From contig JAFZKT010000073.1 in assembly GCA_017553545.1 (NCBI GenBank), positions 1 through 38,527 of the forward strand: DNA of 38,527 nucleotides. The letters run 5' to 3'. Of the stretch, positions 22,569 to 32,556 are shown piece after piece; the stretch's first letter is position 1; the number at the start of each line of letters is the position of its first letter. Origin of the DNA: Bacteroidales bacterium (GTDB lineage Bacteria > Bacteroidota > Bacteroidia > Bacteroidales > UBA932). The position numbers were made by a program, and so were the translations under genes. The notes beneath the pieces were generated by a model that worked only from the letters and a program-made list of their open reading frames with translations, did no database searches and was not told where the DNA came from.

Positions 22569-23836
22569 AAAACGTACGTGGTGCCCATGCTGACCATCCA
22601 GTTTTCGTCGAAATTGGCTATTTCACGGCCGACGTCAATGGAGAGGATGAAATTGGTGTTCATGTGGAGCTTGGCGCCGCAGCCGGCGCTGAAAATCACG
22701 TTGGGGCTGTGGCTTTCCAAGTAGATGTCGTCGTACTGACTGTCCAGAGCCCGCTGCTCTTCAAGACGATAGGAGGGCCTGTAAGCGCCGATATCTATAA
22801 AGGGATTGAACACAATTTCGAACTGCTGTCCCCAATCTTTGAAGCGGAAAGGGGTGATGCGGAATTCGAAATTACCCCAGATATAACCGGGTGCGGAAAA
22901 AGCGGTGTAGCGAAAGCCGCGGATGGTGTAGCGGCTGCCCAGGCCCGCATATTCCTCATAGAGGTAATTCAGCGTGGCGATTTCGTTCAGGTTGTAAAAC
23001 GGCATTTCGCCGGCGATGGTTTCCTGCAATCCCAAATGATAGGCGAAGAGAATCCGGTCTTTCCAAACGGGAATGTAGCGCCGCAGATGCAGCACCAACT
23101 GGGCGTAATTGTATTTCCATCGGCTTAAATCCCCGTTCCCCAGAAGATAGGCTTCGAAATAGGTGCCTTTGCGCGGTGCCAGTTCGATGTCCCGCGTGTC
23201 GCAGGTGACGCCGGCCTTGAGTTCGAGGGAGTGGCCGCCGTTCGCTTCGTCGGCGTGAATGAGGCCGTACTGGATATATTTCAGGTACAGGCTGTTTCCG
23301 GAGTCGTAGTTTTTCAGGTTGAAGTCCGACACATTCACGTAGCGGTACACGCCGCCTGCCGCCCATTTCCAGGCGCCGCCGATAAGGCCCTCGAAAGTGG
23401 TCGCCGTCCGGAAAAACCGGCGTCGGTTAGTGTAAAAGGCCGTTCGCGTAACCTCATTCAGATCTTTGTCGGGATTATAGGGCGAATAGTGTCCGTTAAA
23501 TCCGTAAAAGTTGTTCATCGTGGCATCCCGCCAGGTGGCCGATGCATTGAAACGGATGCCTGGAATAAGGGCCGACGATTCAAACATCCCGTGCAGGTAC
23601 CAGCTGCCTTTAGTGGCCCAGGCGCCCGCGACGGAAATGTGGTGCTGAAAATTGGGATAGACCGTACCGTCGCCGTAATAGAAGAAGTCGCAGTAGGCGC
23701 CCAGGTTCAGGCCGATGTCCGTATTGTAACTGACGTTCGGCATGGGCGTAAACACCCAGCCGGTCTTTGGCTCCTCCTGTGCCAGGGCGGAAAAAGCTGC
23801 CAGCGAAAGAGTCAATATAAGAAACGCCCGTCTCAT
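22565..23836 (-). CDS. Omp85-like (BamA/TamA family) outer-membrane barrel without POTRA domains
   Basis: A 423-residue outer-membrane protein with a signal peptide (1-19, ending SALA before QEEPK). The C-terminal barrel shows the surface-antigen hallmarks DTRDIELAPRKGTYFEAYL (about 214-232) and RGFR (about 310), the conserved loop-6 motif of Omp85 proteins, and ends in TTYVF with terminal Phe. There is no room for POTRA domains (only about 10 residues precede the first strand), so it is a stand-alone 16-strand type barrel, as found in many Bacteroidota. Its function is unknown. It starts three bases after oadB, so it is likely the tail gene of the decarboxylase operon. Confidence 0.82.
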   Translation of the reverse strand: MRRAFLILTLSLAAFSALAQEEPKTGWVFTPMPNVSYNTDIGLNLGAYCDFFYYGDGTVYPNFQHHISVAGAWATKGSWYLHGMFESSALIPGIRFNASATWRDATMNNFYGFNGHYSPYNPDKDLNEVTRTAFYTNRRRFFRTATTFEGLIGGAWKWAAGGVYRYVNVSDFNLKNYDSGNSLYLKYIQYGLIHADEANGGHSLELKAGVTCDTRDIELAPRKGTYFEAYLLGNGDLSRWKYNYAQLVLHLRRYIPVWKDRILFAYHLGLQETIAGEMPFYNLNEIATLNYLYEEYAGLGSRYTIRGFRYTAFSAPGYIWGNFEFRITPFRFKDWGQQFEIVFNPFIDIGAYRPSYRLEEQRALDSQYDDIYLESHSPNVIFSAGCGAKLHMNTNFILSIDVGREIANFDENWMVSMGTTYVF

Positions 23837-23839
23837 AGA

Positions 23840-24982
23840 TTAACCCAGGAATCCCAGCAGGATACCGGCTGCAACAGCCGAACCGATCACGCCGGCAACA
23901 TTGGGAGCCATGGCGTGGGTGAGGAGGTGGTTGGTAGGATCGGCCTCCAGGCCCACGGTCTCGCTCACGCGCGCAGCGTCCGGCACGGCCGAAACACCCG
24001 CATTGCCGATGAGCGGATTGATCTTGTTCCCTTCCTTGCAGAAGAGGTTCATGAACTTGACGAACAGCACGCCGAAGGTGGTGGCGATGACGAACGACGC
24101 CAGGCCCAGCCCGAAAATGAGGAGGCTGTTGCTGCTGATGAAGACATCGGCCTGGGTGGAAGCGCCCACGGTGAGGCCGATGAGCGTTGTCACCACGTCA
24201 ATAAGCGGGCCGCCGGCCGTAGCCGCCAGGCGTTTGGTTACGCCGCTCTCTTTCAGGAGGTTACCGAAGAAGAGCATGCCCAGAAGCGGCAGGCCGCTGG
24301 GTACGATGAACGCGGTGCAGATGAAGCCCACGATTGGGAAGATGATCTTCTCCTTCTGGCTCACCTCGCGCGGCTTGCTCATCCGGATGAGGCGTTCCTT
24401 CTTGGTGGTCAGCAGTAGCATGATGGGCTTCTGGATCACCGGCACCAGGGCCATATAGGAGTAGGCCGATACGGCGATGGCTCCCATTAGTTCGGGGGCC
24501 AGCTTGGAGCTCAGGAAAATAGCCGTGGGGCCGTCTGCGCCGCCGATAATGCCGATGGCACCCGCCTCATTGGGCAGGAACCCCAGCTGCAGGGCCAGCA
24601 GGTACGCCCCGAAAATGCCCATCTGGGCGGCCGCTCCGATGAGGATGAGCCGCGGCCGGGAAATGAGGGCGCTGAAGTCCGTCATGGCGCCGATGCCCAG
24701 GAAAATGAGCGGGGGATACCAGCCGTTCCGCACGCCGTGATAGAGGATGTTCAGTACGGAACCATCCTCGTAAATGCCAATTTTGAGGCCCGTAAACAGC
24801 GGAATATTGCCGATGATAATACCGAAGCCGATGGGAACCAGCAGCAGCGGCTCCCACTTCTTGACGATGCCCAGCGTGATGAAGATCAGGCCGACGGCAA
24901 TCATCACCAGATGCTGCCAGGTGCAGTTCGCGAATCCCGTGAACTGCCAGAACTGTTGCAGTGAATCGAAAACGTGTTCCAT
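23840..24982 (-). CDS. Sodium ion-translocating decarboxylase subunit beta
   Basis: Membrane subunit that decarboxylates carboxybiotin and exports Na+. The 380-residue protein has about nine or more hydrophobic segments and the family motifs GIGAMTDFSALISRP (96-110 region), IGIIGGADGPTAIF (with the Na+-site Asp), and NPLIGNAGVSAVPDAARV. It belongs to the OadB/MmdB/GcdB family. Its ATG shares one base with the stop of the biotin carrier (TGATG). Within this operon it most likely serves methylmalonyl-CoA decarboxylase in propionate formation. Length is typical (370-430). Confidence 0.95.
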   Translation of the reverse strand: MEHVFDSLQQFWQFTGFANCTWQHLVMIAVGLIFITLGIVKKWEPLLLVPIGFGIIIGNIPLFTGLKIGIYEDGSVLNILYHGVRNGWYPPLIFLGIGAMTDFSALISRPRLILIGAAAQMGIFGAYLLALQLGFLPNEAGAIGIIGGADGPTAIFLSSKLAPELMGAIAVSAYSYMALVPVIQKPIMLLLTTKKERLIRMSKPREVSQKEKIIFPIVGFICTAFIVPSGLPLLGMLFFGNLLKESGVTKRLAATAGGPLIDVVTTLIGLTVGASTQADVFISSNSLLIFGLGLASFVIATTFGVLFVKFMNLFCKEGNKINPLIGNAGVSAVPDAARVSETVGLEADPTNHLLTHAMAPNVAGVIGSAVAAGILLGFLG

Positions 24983-25449
24983 CAGGCGATACTGACGATG
25001 GGGGCGCCTTCCAGCACGCTGTCGCCCTTATTGACCAGAATAGCGGTGATTACGCCGTCCTTCGCGGCGGGGATTTCGTTCTCCATCTTCATGGCTTCCA
25101 GAACGGCCACCTTCTGCCCGGCCTTCACGGCCTGTCCTTCCTTGACGCTCACCTCCACGATGACGCCGGGAAGCGGGGAAGTAACCTGCACGGCAGCACC
25201 GGCAGCCGCTGCAGGTGCGGGAGCGGAGGTTGCGGACGCCCCTGAGGGAGCATCGGCCTTATTATTGGCGACCGAAGGGGCCGTCCCAACCGCAGCTTCC
25301 GCAGCGACGGGGGCAGCCGCAGCGACGGGGGAAGACAGCTCCACCTCATAGTCCGTGCCGTTCACGTTCACGGACAGGACTTTGCCGCTGGCTTCACCGA
25401 TTGCTACGTTATATTCCTTGCCGTTGATCTTGAATGAATAGTTTTTCAT
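24982..25449 (-). CDS. Biotin carboxyl carrier subunit (gamma) of the decarboxylase
   Basis: Carries CO2 on biotin between the carboxyltransferase and the membrane beta subunit. The 155-residue protein has an N-terminal domain (1-40), an Ala/Pro-rich flexible linker (about 41-88), and a C-terminal biotinyl domain with EAMKMENE, in which Lys121 is the biotinylation site. The MKM motif and the final VLEGAPIVSI strand are canonical. It lies two bases after the OadG-like gene and overlaps the beta gene by one base. Confidence 0.94.
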   Translation of the reverse strand: MKNYSFKINGKEYNVAIGEASGKVLSVNVNGTDYEVELSSPVAAAAPVAAEAAVGTAPSVANNKADAPSGASATSAPAPAAAAGAAVQVTSPLPGVIVEVSVKEGQAVKAGQKVAVLEAMKMENEIPAAKDGVITAILVNKGDSVLEGAPIVSIA

Positions 25450-25451
25450 AT

Positions 25452-25838
25452 CTATCTAGGTAACTTTCTGAAATTCAGTGCTTTGTTTGTCCATCCGGAG
25501 TCCTTTCGGCGGATGGTCACAATCCCGGGCTCCACGTCGTGCACGCTTTCGCTGTAGTACAGGTGCAGCGCGGTGCCGATGGCGGCGTAGGTGTCCCCAT
25601 CGGCCTCCATGTCCAGGGCCAACGCGATGGCTGCGGCGACTTCACCATCGGCCTTTTTCTTCCGCTTGAACTTCCCGGAAAAGATGTCCCCCGAGAACTT
25701 GTAGACGAAATAAAGGATGATGAGGGCGGCAAAGACCACGCACACGCTGATGAGGGTGAGCGTCCAGCCGTTGGGATCCTGTACGGCCATCCTTTCCGCG
25801 CCGGCGGTCAGCGGCATGCTATAGAGGAAGGTTGTCAT
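25452..25838 (-). CDS. OadG/MmdD-like small membrane subunit of the decarboxylase
   Basis: Assembly subunit that links the soluble carboxyltransferase to the membrane part. The 128-residue protein has a single membrane helix (about 27-47, [20 protein letters not shown]) followed by a basic stretch (KFKRKKK) and an acidic-helical domain with [19 protein letters not shown] and a C-terminal [14 protein letters not shown], as in Bacteroidota OadG proteins. Its start lies inside the end of mmdA (20-bp overlap). Confidence 0.87.
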   Translation of the reverse strand: MTTFLYSMPLTAGAERMAVQDPNGWTLTLISVCVVFAALIILYFVYKFSGDIFSGKFKRKKKADGEVAAAIALALDMEADGDTYAAIGTALHLYYSESVHDVEPGIVTIRRKDSGWTNKALNFRKLPR

Positions 25839-27375
25839 GCTTCTTGGCGGGGATTTCCTGACGTTTGGTGGCGAGCTGCTCCAGCGCGCGGATCACGCGG
25901 AAGCGGGTGTTGCGCGGCTCAATCACATCGTCGATATAGCCCTTCTGCGCAGCCTGGTAGGGGTTGGAGAAGAGTTCTTCGTACTCTTTCTTCTTTTCTT
26001 CGAAGATGGCTCCTGCATTCTCAGGGTCGGCCTTGATGTCCTTCGCGTAGAGGACGTTCACGGCACCGTCGGCCCCCATCACGGCAATCTGTGCGGACGG
26101 CCAGGCGTAGTTGATGTCTCCGCGAAGCTGCTTGCAGCTCATCACGATGTGCGCGCCGCCGTAGCCCTTGCGAAGTGTCACCGTGACCTTGGGGACGGTG
26201 GCTTCGCCGTAAGCGTAAAGGAGTTTCGCACCGTTGGTGATGATGGCGCCGTATTCCTGCTGCGTGCCGCAGAGGAAGCCGGGGACGTCCACCAGCGTGA
26301 CCAGCGGGATGTTGAAGGCGTCGCAGAAACGCACGAAACGGGCTGCCTTGCGGCTGGCACCAATATCCAGCACGCCGGCCAGTACACTGGGCTGGTTGGC
26401 CACGATGCCCACGCTGCGGCCGTTAAAGTGCGCAAAGCCCACGATGATGTTCCGGGCGAAGTCCTTGTGAATCTCGAAGAACTTGCCGTTGTCCACAATG
26501 CTGCGGATGACCGCATACATGTCGTAGGCCTTGTTGGGGTTGTCCGGGATGAGTTCGTTCAGGGCGTCGTCCACGCGGTTCACGGGATCTGCCGTCTCCA
26601 CAAAGGGAGCGGTGTCCAGGTTGTTCTGCGGGAGGTAGCTCAGCAGGTCCTTGATGGTCTGGATGGCCTCTTCTTCGTTTTCGGCTGCAAAATGCGCCAC
26701 GCCGCTCTTGCTGGCGTGTACGGATGCACCGCCCAGCTGCTCCTGGTCCACCACTTCTCCGGTGACGCTTTTCACTACGGCCGGGCCGGTGAGGAACATA
26801 TAGGAGGTATTCTTGACCATGAGGGTGAAGTCCGTCAGGGCGGGGGAATACACCGCACCGCCTGCGCAGGGGCCCATGATGGCGCTGATCTGCGGAATTA
26901 CACCGCTGGCGAGAATGTTCCGCTCGAAGATTTCGCCGTATCCGGCCAGGGCGTCGATGCCTTCCTGGATGCGCGCACCGCCAGAATCGTTCAGGCCGAT
27001 GCAAGGAGCACCGTTACGGAGAGCCATATCCTGGATCTTGCAGATTTTCTCGCTCATGGTCTTGGACAGGGAGCCTCCGCTTACGGTGAAATCCTGGGCG
27101 AAGACGTACACCGGGCGGCCCGCGATGGTGCCGCAGCCTGTGACCACGCCGTCACCGTCCGGGTGGCTGGCGTCCATCCCGAAGTTGGTGCAGCGGTGCT
27201 GCACGAACATATCGTATTCCTCGAAACTGCCGGGATCCAGCAGCATCTCCAGCCGTTCGCGGGCCGTTTTCTTGCCCTTGGCGTGCTGCGCTTCGATGCG
27301 CTTTTCGCCGCCGCCCATCCGGGCTTTCTCGCGGCGCGCGACCAGCTTCTGTATATTTTCGGACTGTATGCTCAT
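25819..27375 (-). CDS. mmdA: Methylmalonyl-CoA decarboxylase alpha subunit (acyl-CoA carboxylase beta family)
   Basis: Carboxyltransferase that moves the carboxyl of (S)-methylmalonyl-CoA (or a related acyl-CoA) to biotin, giving propionyl-CoA. The 518 residues have the two crotonase-like halves with [47 protein letters not shown] in the first, and [34 protein letters not shown] in the second (motifs given in part). Clustering with a Na+-pumping beta subunit indicates decarboxylation rather than carboxylation. Its ATG shares a base with the stop of trkA (TAATG) and its end overlaps the OadG-like gene. Propionyl-CoA carboxylase is the main alternative, but a biotin carboxylase is absent here. 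Confidence 0.93.
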   Translation of the reverse strand: MSIQSENIQKLVARREKARMGGGEKRIEAQHAKGKKTARERLEMLLDPGSFEEYDMFVQHRCTNFGMDASHPDGDGVVTGCGTIAGRPVYVFAQDFTVSGGSLSKTMSEKICKIQDMALRNGAPCIGLNDSGGARIQEGIDALAGYGEIFERNILASGVIPQISAIMGPCAGGAVYSPALTDFTLMVKNTSYMFLTGPAVVKSVTGEVVDQEQLGGASVHASKSGVAHFAAENEEEAIQTIKDLLSYLPQNNLDTAPFVETADPVNRVDDALNELIPDNPNKAYDMYAVIRSIVDNGKFFEIHKDFARNIIVGFAHFNGRSVGIVANQPSVLAGVLDIGASRKAARFVRFCDAFNIPLVTLVDVPGFLCGTQQEYGAIITNGAKLLYAYGEATVPKVTVTLRKGYGGAHIVMSCKQLRGDINYAWPSAQIAVMGADGAVNVLYAKDIKADPENAGAIFEEKKKEYEELFSNPYQAAQKGYIDDVIEPRNTRFRVIRALEQLATKRQEIPAKKHDNLPL

Positions 27376-28742
27376 TATTTAAAGAATTTATCGATTTCCT
27401 TCACGGCTTCGGGCAGTGCGAAGACGGCTACGCGGTCATACGCCTCAATCTGCGTGTGTCCCACGGCGATGAAGCTGTCTCCGCCGCGGATGACGCCGCC
27501 CACGATGGCATTCGAAGGAAACTCGGTGTCTTTTAACATGTGCTTGGTGATTCTGCTGCCGGGGGCGGCCGTATATTCCAGGACCTCGGCGTTGGTGCCG
27601 CTCATGTGACGCACGGAACGGACCTTGTCCGACAGGGTGAATTTGAGGATACGGCTGGCGGTGATCAATTTCTTGTTCACCACGCTGTCCACGCCCATTT
27701 CCTCGGCCAGATGGATGTACTCCAGGTTCTCCACTTGGGCAATTACGCGCGCGACGCCCAGTTTCTTGGCGGCCACGCAGGTGAGAATGTTGGTCTCGTC
27801 GTGCCCGGTAAGTGCAACGACAGCCTGATAGCTTGTGATATTCTCTTCCTGGAGGAAATCCGTGTTGCGGACATCGCCGCAGGCCACGCTTACCTCGTCC
27901 GGAAGGATTTCAGACAGATGGCGGCAGTGCTGTTGATTGATGTCGATGATTTTTACGTCGTCCAGTTTCTGGCCAGCCAGGCGGGTGGCCACCATCTTGC
28001 CGATTTCACTGCCTCCCAGGATCAGGACGCGGCGCACGTCCACTTTCCCTTTCCCCAGATGCTTGTTGATGGCCTGGATCCCCTCACGTCCAGCAATGAT
28101 GTAAAGATAGTCGTAGGGCTTGAACGGCGTGTCGAAGTTGGGAATGATGGTGACGCCGCCCCTGGAGATGGCCACAATCCTGAAGTCTGCCGTCGGATCT
28201 TCCTCCTTTACTTTGAGAGCGAATTCCTTCACGTTCATGTCCAGCAGGATAGAGTCGTCGTCCAGTTTGAAAACGACCAACTGCAGTTTGCCGCGGGCGA
28301 AATCCATGGAATCCGTAGCGGCGATATGGCGCAGCATTTCCAGGATTTCTTCGCTGGCGCCTTTTTCGGGGAAGAACATCATATCCAGGCCCATGTCCTT
28401 GAACATCAGTTTGTTCTCAGGGGCCAGATAGGCTTCATCGTCGATGCGGGCTACAACGCGTTTGGTACCCAGCCTTTTAGCCAGGAGAGCGCTCACGATG
28501 TTTACGCTCTGGTTCATCAAGGGATTCACGGCGATGAACAGGTCTGCGTTGTCGCCACCGGCTTCCGTGAGGAGGTCAATCTTGGACGGGGCACCCAGGA
28601 TGGTGGAGACATCGGCCGACGAAGTCAGCGCCCGGATACGTTCCGGGTCCGGATCTATGACTGTGACTTCACTGCCTTCCGCACTCAGCATCTTTGCCAA
28701 GTACGAACCTACCTGTCCGGCGCCTTCAATGATAATCTTCAT
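27375..28742 (-). CDS. trkA: Trk system potassium uptake protein TrkA
   Basis: Cytoplasmic NAD(H)-binding regulatory subunit of Trk/Ktr potassium channels. The 455 residues form two tandem RCK units: Rossmann folds starting at [13 protein letters not shown] (GxGxxG at 7-12) and [15 protein letters not shown] (about 232-246), each followed by a TrkA-C domain. Full length for the TrkA class. No trkH or ktrB channel gene is adjacent. Instead its stop codon overlaps the start of mmdA. A -7 element lies 23 bp upstream of its ATG, directly beside the stop codon of the GT2 gene, so it begins a new transcription unit or is read from two promoters. Confidence 0.95.
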   Translation of the reverse strand: MKIIIEGAGQVGSYLAKMLSAEGSEVTVIDPDPERIRALTSSADVSTILGAPSKIDLLTEAGGDNADLFIAVNPLMNQSVNIVSALLAKRLGTKRVVARIDDEAYLAPENKLMFKDMGLDMMFFPEKGASEEILEMLRHIAATDSMDFARGKLQLVVFKLDDDSILLDMNVKEFALKVKEEDPTADFRIVAISRGGVTIIPNFDTPFKPYDYLYIIAGREGIQAINKHLGKGKVDVRRVLILGGSEIGKMVATRLAGQKLDDVKIIDINQQHCRHLSEILPDEVSVACGDVRNTDFLQEENITSYQAVVALTGHDETNILTCVAAKKLGVARVIAQVENLEYIHLAEEMGVDSVVNKKLITASRILKFTLSDKVRSVRHMSGTNAEVLEYTAAPGSRITKHMLKDTEFPSNAIVGGVIRGGDSFIAVGHTQIEAYDRVAVFALPEAVKEIDKFFK

Positions 28743-28765
28743 AACGTTACGTCAATATCAACCTA

Positions 28766-28773
28766 CAAAGATA
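28766..28773 (-). promoter_or_regulatory. -7 promoter element of the trkA-decarboxylase operon
   Basis: TATCTTTG on the minus strand, matching TAnnTTTG, 23 bp before the trkA ATG and touching the stop codon of the upstream GT2 gene. The -33 region would lie within that gene; no clear TTTG at the expected spacing. Confidence 0.55.
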
Positions 28774-29787
28774 CTACTTTTTCCCGAATAGCGCGCGCGG
28801 GAGAATCCAGCCGTCATAGAGACCGTCGGGCCGATGCGGATTCGGCGAAATCTCTCCGGGCTTTCTGAGCTTCCTGTATTCGCGGTGCGCCTGAATCACT
28901 GCTTTGCAGAAACTCCAGCGTAGGGTGAACAGGTAAACCATGGCCGACAGCCCGTCCAGGCACATCCGGCTGAATATGCGTCTGCGCGTTTTGCAACGGG
29001 CTTTTTTCTCGTTTAGTCCTTCGGAAACAAAGGTGGCCGGGAGATTATTCTCCAGCAATAAAAGATTGTTTCGGAAATTCAGCCTTAGCTTGAACGGCGA
29101 CTCGTTGGGGAGCGTGCCGCCGCCGATGTGATAGACCCTGGATGCGGGCACCAGCGTCACTTTCCAGCCCCGGAACTGCATCCGCCAGCAGAGGTCGATT
29201 TCCTCCATGTGAGCGAAGAAACGGTCGTCCAGGCCACCGAGGGCTTTCCATACGCCGGCGCGAACCATCAGGCAGGCGCCGCTGACCCAGAGGACGTCTG
29301 CTGGCTCGTCGTACTGACCGCGGTCTTTTTCGATGTGCTGCAGGACGCGGCCGCGGCAGAAAGGGTAGCCATAGCGGTCCAGGCGCCCGCCCGCCGCACC
29401 GGCATATTCGAAGCAGTCTCTGTCATAGTAGGAAAGGAGCTTCGGGCTGCACGCTCCGCAATCCGGATGGGCGTCCATCCAGGCTACCAGCGGCTGTAGC
29501 CAGCCGTCGGGAACCTCTATGTCGGAATTGATGAGGATAAAATATTCTGCATCAATGTCTTGTAGCGCGCGATTGTAACCACCGGTATAACCAAAATTCT
29601 CTGCCAGTTGGATGTATTTTACGTCCGGGAAAACGGCCTTCATCAGGGCGGCGCTGCCGTCCGTGGAGGCGTTGTCCGCCACCACCACTTCCGCGTCCAG
29701 GCCCTGGCAGGAGGCCAGCAGAACAGGGAGGAATCTCCGGAGGTAGTCTTCGGTGTTGTAATTCAGTATGACAACGGCAGTCTTCAT
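28774..29787 (-). CDS. Family 2 glycosyltransferase
   Basis: Cytoplasmic inverting glycosyltransferase, 337 residues. The GT-A fold is shown by the start AVVILNYNTEDYLRRFLP, VVVADNASTDGS (nucleotide binding), FILINSDIEVP (DxD-type metal site), WVSGACLMVRAGVW and FFAHMEEIDLCWRMQFRGW, the ED catalytic-base region of rhamnosyltransferase-like GT2 proteins. The C-terminal 70 residues are basic and may contact the membrane. The donor and acceptor are unknown; lipopolysaccharide or surface glycan synthesis fits best. Its ATG overlaps the stop of the TldE gene (ATGA). Confidence 0.92.
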   Translation of the reverse strand: MKTAVVILNYNTEDYLRRFLPVLLASCQGLDAEVVVADNASTDGSAALMKAVFPDVKYIQLAENFGYTGGYNRALQDIDAEYFILINSDIEVPDGWLQPLVAWMDAHPDCGACSPKLLSYYDRDCFEYAGAAGGRLDRYGYPFCRGRVLQHIEKDRGQYDEPADVLWVSGACLMVRAGVWKALGGLDDRFFAHMEEIDLCWRMQFRGWKVTLVPASRVYHIGGGTLPNESPFKLRLNFRNNLLLLENNLPATFVSEGLNEKKARCKTRRRIFSRMCLDGLSAMVYLFTLRWSFCKAVIQAHREYRKLRKPGEISPNPHRPDGLYDGWILPRALFGKK

Positions 29788-31118
29788 GAACTGAAATCTA
29801 CATCTTTAAAGGCCAGAGTGGGAATTAACTTGGACAGGCAGGGGCGGGCATCGTCCGCTACCGCCAGCAGTTTATTCCACAGGTCCAGGAAACTGCCTGT
29901 AATGAGCATTTCCCGCACCGGATGAACAATCTTTCCATCCTTGAAATGGAAGCCCTCGATGCCATAGGAGAAGTTCCCTGTGGCAGGGTTGGAATTGTCG
30001 CCGTTGAAGCCGGTAACCAGGATGCCTGAGCCCGCTTTCCGCAGTACGTCCTCGCGTGTGATGCAGCCGCCGGTGGGCTGTACCTTGATGCGTGTGGCGT
30101 CCTCAATAGTGGGCTTAAGGCCCATTTTGTTGGAAATGTAGGTGTTCAGGAAATAGGTCTTGACAACACCTTTTTCAATAACGGGCATTTCCCGTGTGGC
30201 CACGCCTTCACTGTCGAAGAGGCGGCAGCCCGTGTCACCCTTCGTGCGGGGCTGGTCCATTATCGTCAGATTCTCCGGGAAAAGTTTTTTGCCGAGGCTT
30301 TCCGCGAGGAAGGAGTTCTTCTGCTGCAGCGAGTATCCGCCCAGTGCGTTCAGCACGGGCGTGAGGAGTTTCGCCGCGCATTCGCTGTCCACCACCAGGG
30401 TGTATTTCCCGCTGGGAACACTCTCCGGGCCGATTTGTGCCACGGCGCGCTGACATGCCGTTTCCGCACAACCATTCAGACTCAGTTCCTTCAGCCGGGG
30501 GGAAGCGTCCCACCAGTAACTGGAGAAATGGTTCCCTTCCGCATCTTCCACGGTGGATTCGTAGCCAATTTCAAAGGAGGTCTCCGTATGGCGGGCAAAC
30601 AGCCCCTGAGAGTCCAGCGTGAGACTGTCGAAGACGGAATCCGAGTATTCGCCCTCTTCGGCGATCAGGCGTTTCTCTCCGTGTCCCCAAAAACAGGATC
30701 CCAGCGCCAACTCCCGGCGTTGTTCTGCGGTGAGGGATTCGACGGATTCGTCGTAAAGGTCCAGTTCCCGGCCGTCCACGGCGTCTTTTGCAAGCCGTTC
30801 GGGGGCGGGAAGATTGCGGAAGGAATCGGCCTCCAGCATCCGTACGGTGCCGATGGCGTCGCGGATAAAAGCTTCCAGCCCCTCCCGGTCCAGTTTGTTG
30901 GAGGAGAAGGTGCCGAAGCGGCCGTCCACGAAGAGTTGGAGCTGCAGGCTGCGGTCCAGGGCATGCGACGTCTTGTCCACTTCGCCGTTCAGCACGCCAA
31001 TCAGATTGAGAAGCGTTTTGGACAGGGTGATGCGCACTTTCTGCGCCCCTTCGGCCTGTGCAAAGGCCAGGCAGTGGCGCGCCAGCGCGATTTCTTCTTT
31101 CGTAAGCAGTGCGTTCAT
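29784..31118 (-). CDS. TldE/PmbA family protein
   Basis: Partner of TldD in the TldD/E metalloprotease, which trims unfolded peptides and matures certain peptides (for example microcin B17 in Escherichia coli). The 444 residues match TldE: N-terminal ALDRSLQLQLFVDGRFGTF, then FEIGYESTVEDAEGNHFSSY, and C-terminal RIKVQPTGGCITREDVLRK and LVTGFNGDNSNPATGNFSYG (motifs given in part). It lacks HExxxH, as expected for the non-catalytic partner. One base separates it from tldD, and its stop overlaps the GT2 start. Confidence 0.92.
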   Translation of the reverse strand: MNALLTKEEIALARHCLAFAQAEGAQKVRITLSKTLLNLIGVLNGEVDKTSHALDRSLQLQLFVDGRFGTFSSNKLDREGLEAFIRDAIGTVRMLEADSFRNLPAPERLAKDAVDGRELDLYDESVESLTAEQRRELALGSCFWGHGEKRLIAEEGEYSDSVFDSLTLDSQGLFARHTETSFEIGYESTVEDAEGNHFSSYWWDASPRLKELSLNGCAETACQRAVAQIGPESVPSGKYTLVVDSECAAKLLTPVLNALGGYSLQQKNSFLAESLGKKLFPENLTIMDQPRTKGDTGCRLFDSEGVATREMPVIEKGVVKTYFLNTYISNKMGLKPTIEDATRIKVQPTGGCITREDVLRKAGSGILVTGFNGDNSNPATGNFSYGIEGFHFKDGKIVHPVREMLITGSFLDLWNKLLAVADDARPCLSKLIPTLAFKDVDFSS

Positions 31119-31119
31119 C

Positions 31120-32556
31120 CTATTCTCCTCCCACTGTCAGTTTGCCGATGAGTACTGTAGGAATGCCGCAGGAAACGGGCACGGACTGCTCTTTCCCGCA
31201 GGTCCAGGCGCCCGGATCTACGATGAGGTCGTCGGCCACACCCTGCATATCGGCCAGGGCGGCGGGCCCGTTGCCGATGATATTGATGTCCTTGACGGGC
31301 ATGGTGAGGCGGCCGTCCTCGATGAGCCAGCCGGCCTTGACGTAGAAGGTGAAATCGCCTTCGCCGATCTGCACCTGTCCGTTGGAGAATTCGTCTACGT
31401 AAATGCCCTTCTGCACGCTCCCAATGAGGTCATCGGCCTTGGCGGTGCCGCTTTCCATATAGGTGGCCCGCATCCGGGGGATGGGCGCGTAACGGAAACT
31501 CTCCCGCCGGCCGTTGCCCGTGGGCTTTACGCCGTAATGGGCGGCCGATATACGGTCGTGCAGATAGGAGGTGAGGACGCCGTCCTCCACCATATAGGTT
31601 TTCTGGCCCGGGATGCCTTCGTCGTCGAAATTCAGGGAACCGCGGTTGCCGGGGAGGGTGCCGTCGTCCAGGATGTTGATGCCTTTAGGACAGATCTGCC
31701 TGCCCATTTTGTCGGCGAAGATGGAGGTGCCCTTACGGTTGAAATCCGCCTCGAAGGCGTGCCCCATGGCTTCGTGCAAGAGGATTCCGGAAGCACCGGC
31801 GCCCATCACAACGGGCATCTGTCCGCCTTTGGGCCTGCGGGCCTCGAAGCGGGCGTCGATGCCTTTCACTACGTCGGCGGCCATATCGGCGATCAGGTCC
31901 TCCGAAAGCATTTCTGCACCGCAGCGGAAGCTACGGGAAGTGGATTTGTTCTCGATTTTGTCCCCTTGCTGGAAAATGGCCGTTACCGCCACGCTGCCCA
32001 TGGGACGCGTGTCCCATTTGAGCTCCCGGGAGGAATTGTACATCAGGATGTCGCTCACCTGGAAGGCCAGGTTCACGATCACTTTCACGATGCGGCTGTC
32101 CCGGCGCTTGATATCCGCTTCCAGCTTCTGCAGGAAGGGGAGGAAACTGCTCATGGGGACGCCCAGCCAGGGCTCCTTTTCCGGATAGCGGTCGGCCGAT
32201 GGATTCGGCTCTCCGCGACTGGGATTCCGGCTCCCGAAGGGGCTCACTTCCACGGGTTTATCCGCAATCTGGGCAGCTGCGCGGGCACATTCGCACATAT
32301 CGGCCCAAGCAGTGCTCTCAGAGTAGGCGTAGCCCGTTTTTTCGCCGCTGAGCACCCTCACTCCAATGCCGTAGTCCACGTGGCTTCCGCCGGATGAGAC
32401 GGCCCCGTCCCGCAGCAGGAGATTGCCGTAGGCCGTGTTTTCAAAAAAGAGGTCGCAGTAGCTTCCGCCGCTGCGAAGTCCTTCTTCCACCAGGCGGTCC
32501 AGAATGGCCTGGTCCACTTGGAAGGTGTTGAAATAATATGCCTTAGGATGGATCAT
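31120..32556 (-). CDS. tldD: TldD family metalloprotease subunit
   Basis: Catalytic zinc subunit of the TldD/E protease, 478 residues. The zinc motif HEAMGH is at 261-266 within GASGILLHEAMGHAFEAD, and the third-ligand region lies near VEDGVLTSYLHDRISA and the C-terminal VKDINIIGNGPAALADMQGV. The N-terminal domain has AVSSGGSHVDYGIGVRVL. Full length. Its start lies 14 bp inside the end of the zeta-like kinase gene, so translation of the two is probably coupled. Confidence 0.95.
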   Translation of the reverse strand: MIHPKAYYFNTFQVDQAILDRLVEEGLRSGGSYCDLFFENTAYGNLLLRDGAVSSGGSHVDYGIGVRVLSGEKTGYAYSESTAWADMCECARAAAQIADKPVEVSPFGSRNPSRGEPNPSADRYPEKEPWLGVPMSSFLPFLQKLEADIKRRDSRIVKVIVNLAFQVSDILMYNSSRELKWDTRPMGSVAVTAIFQQGDKIENKSTSRSFRCGAEMLSEDLIADMAADVVKGIDARFEARRPKGGQMPVVMGAGASGILLHEAMGHAFEADFNRKGTSIFADKMGRQICPKGINILDDGTLPGNRGSLNFDDEGIPGQKTYMVEDGVLTSYLHDRISAAHYGVKPTGNGRRESFRYAPIPRMRATYMESGTAKADDLIGSVQKGIYVDEFSNGQVQIGEGDFTFYVKAGWLIEDGRLTMPVKDINIIGNGPAALADMQGVADDLIVDPGAWTCGKEQSVPVSCGIPTVLIGKLTVGGE

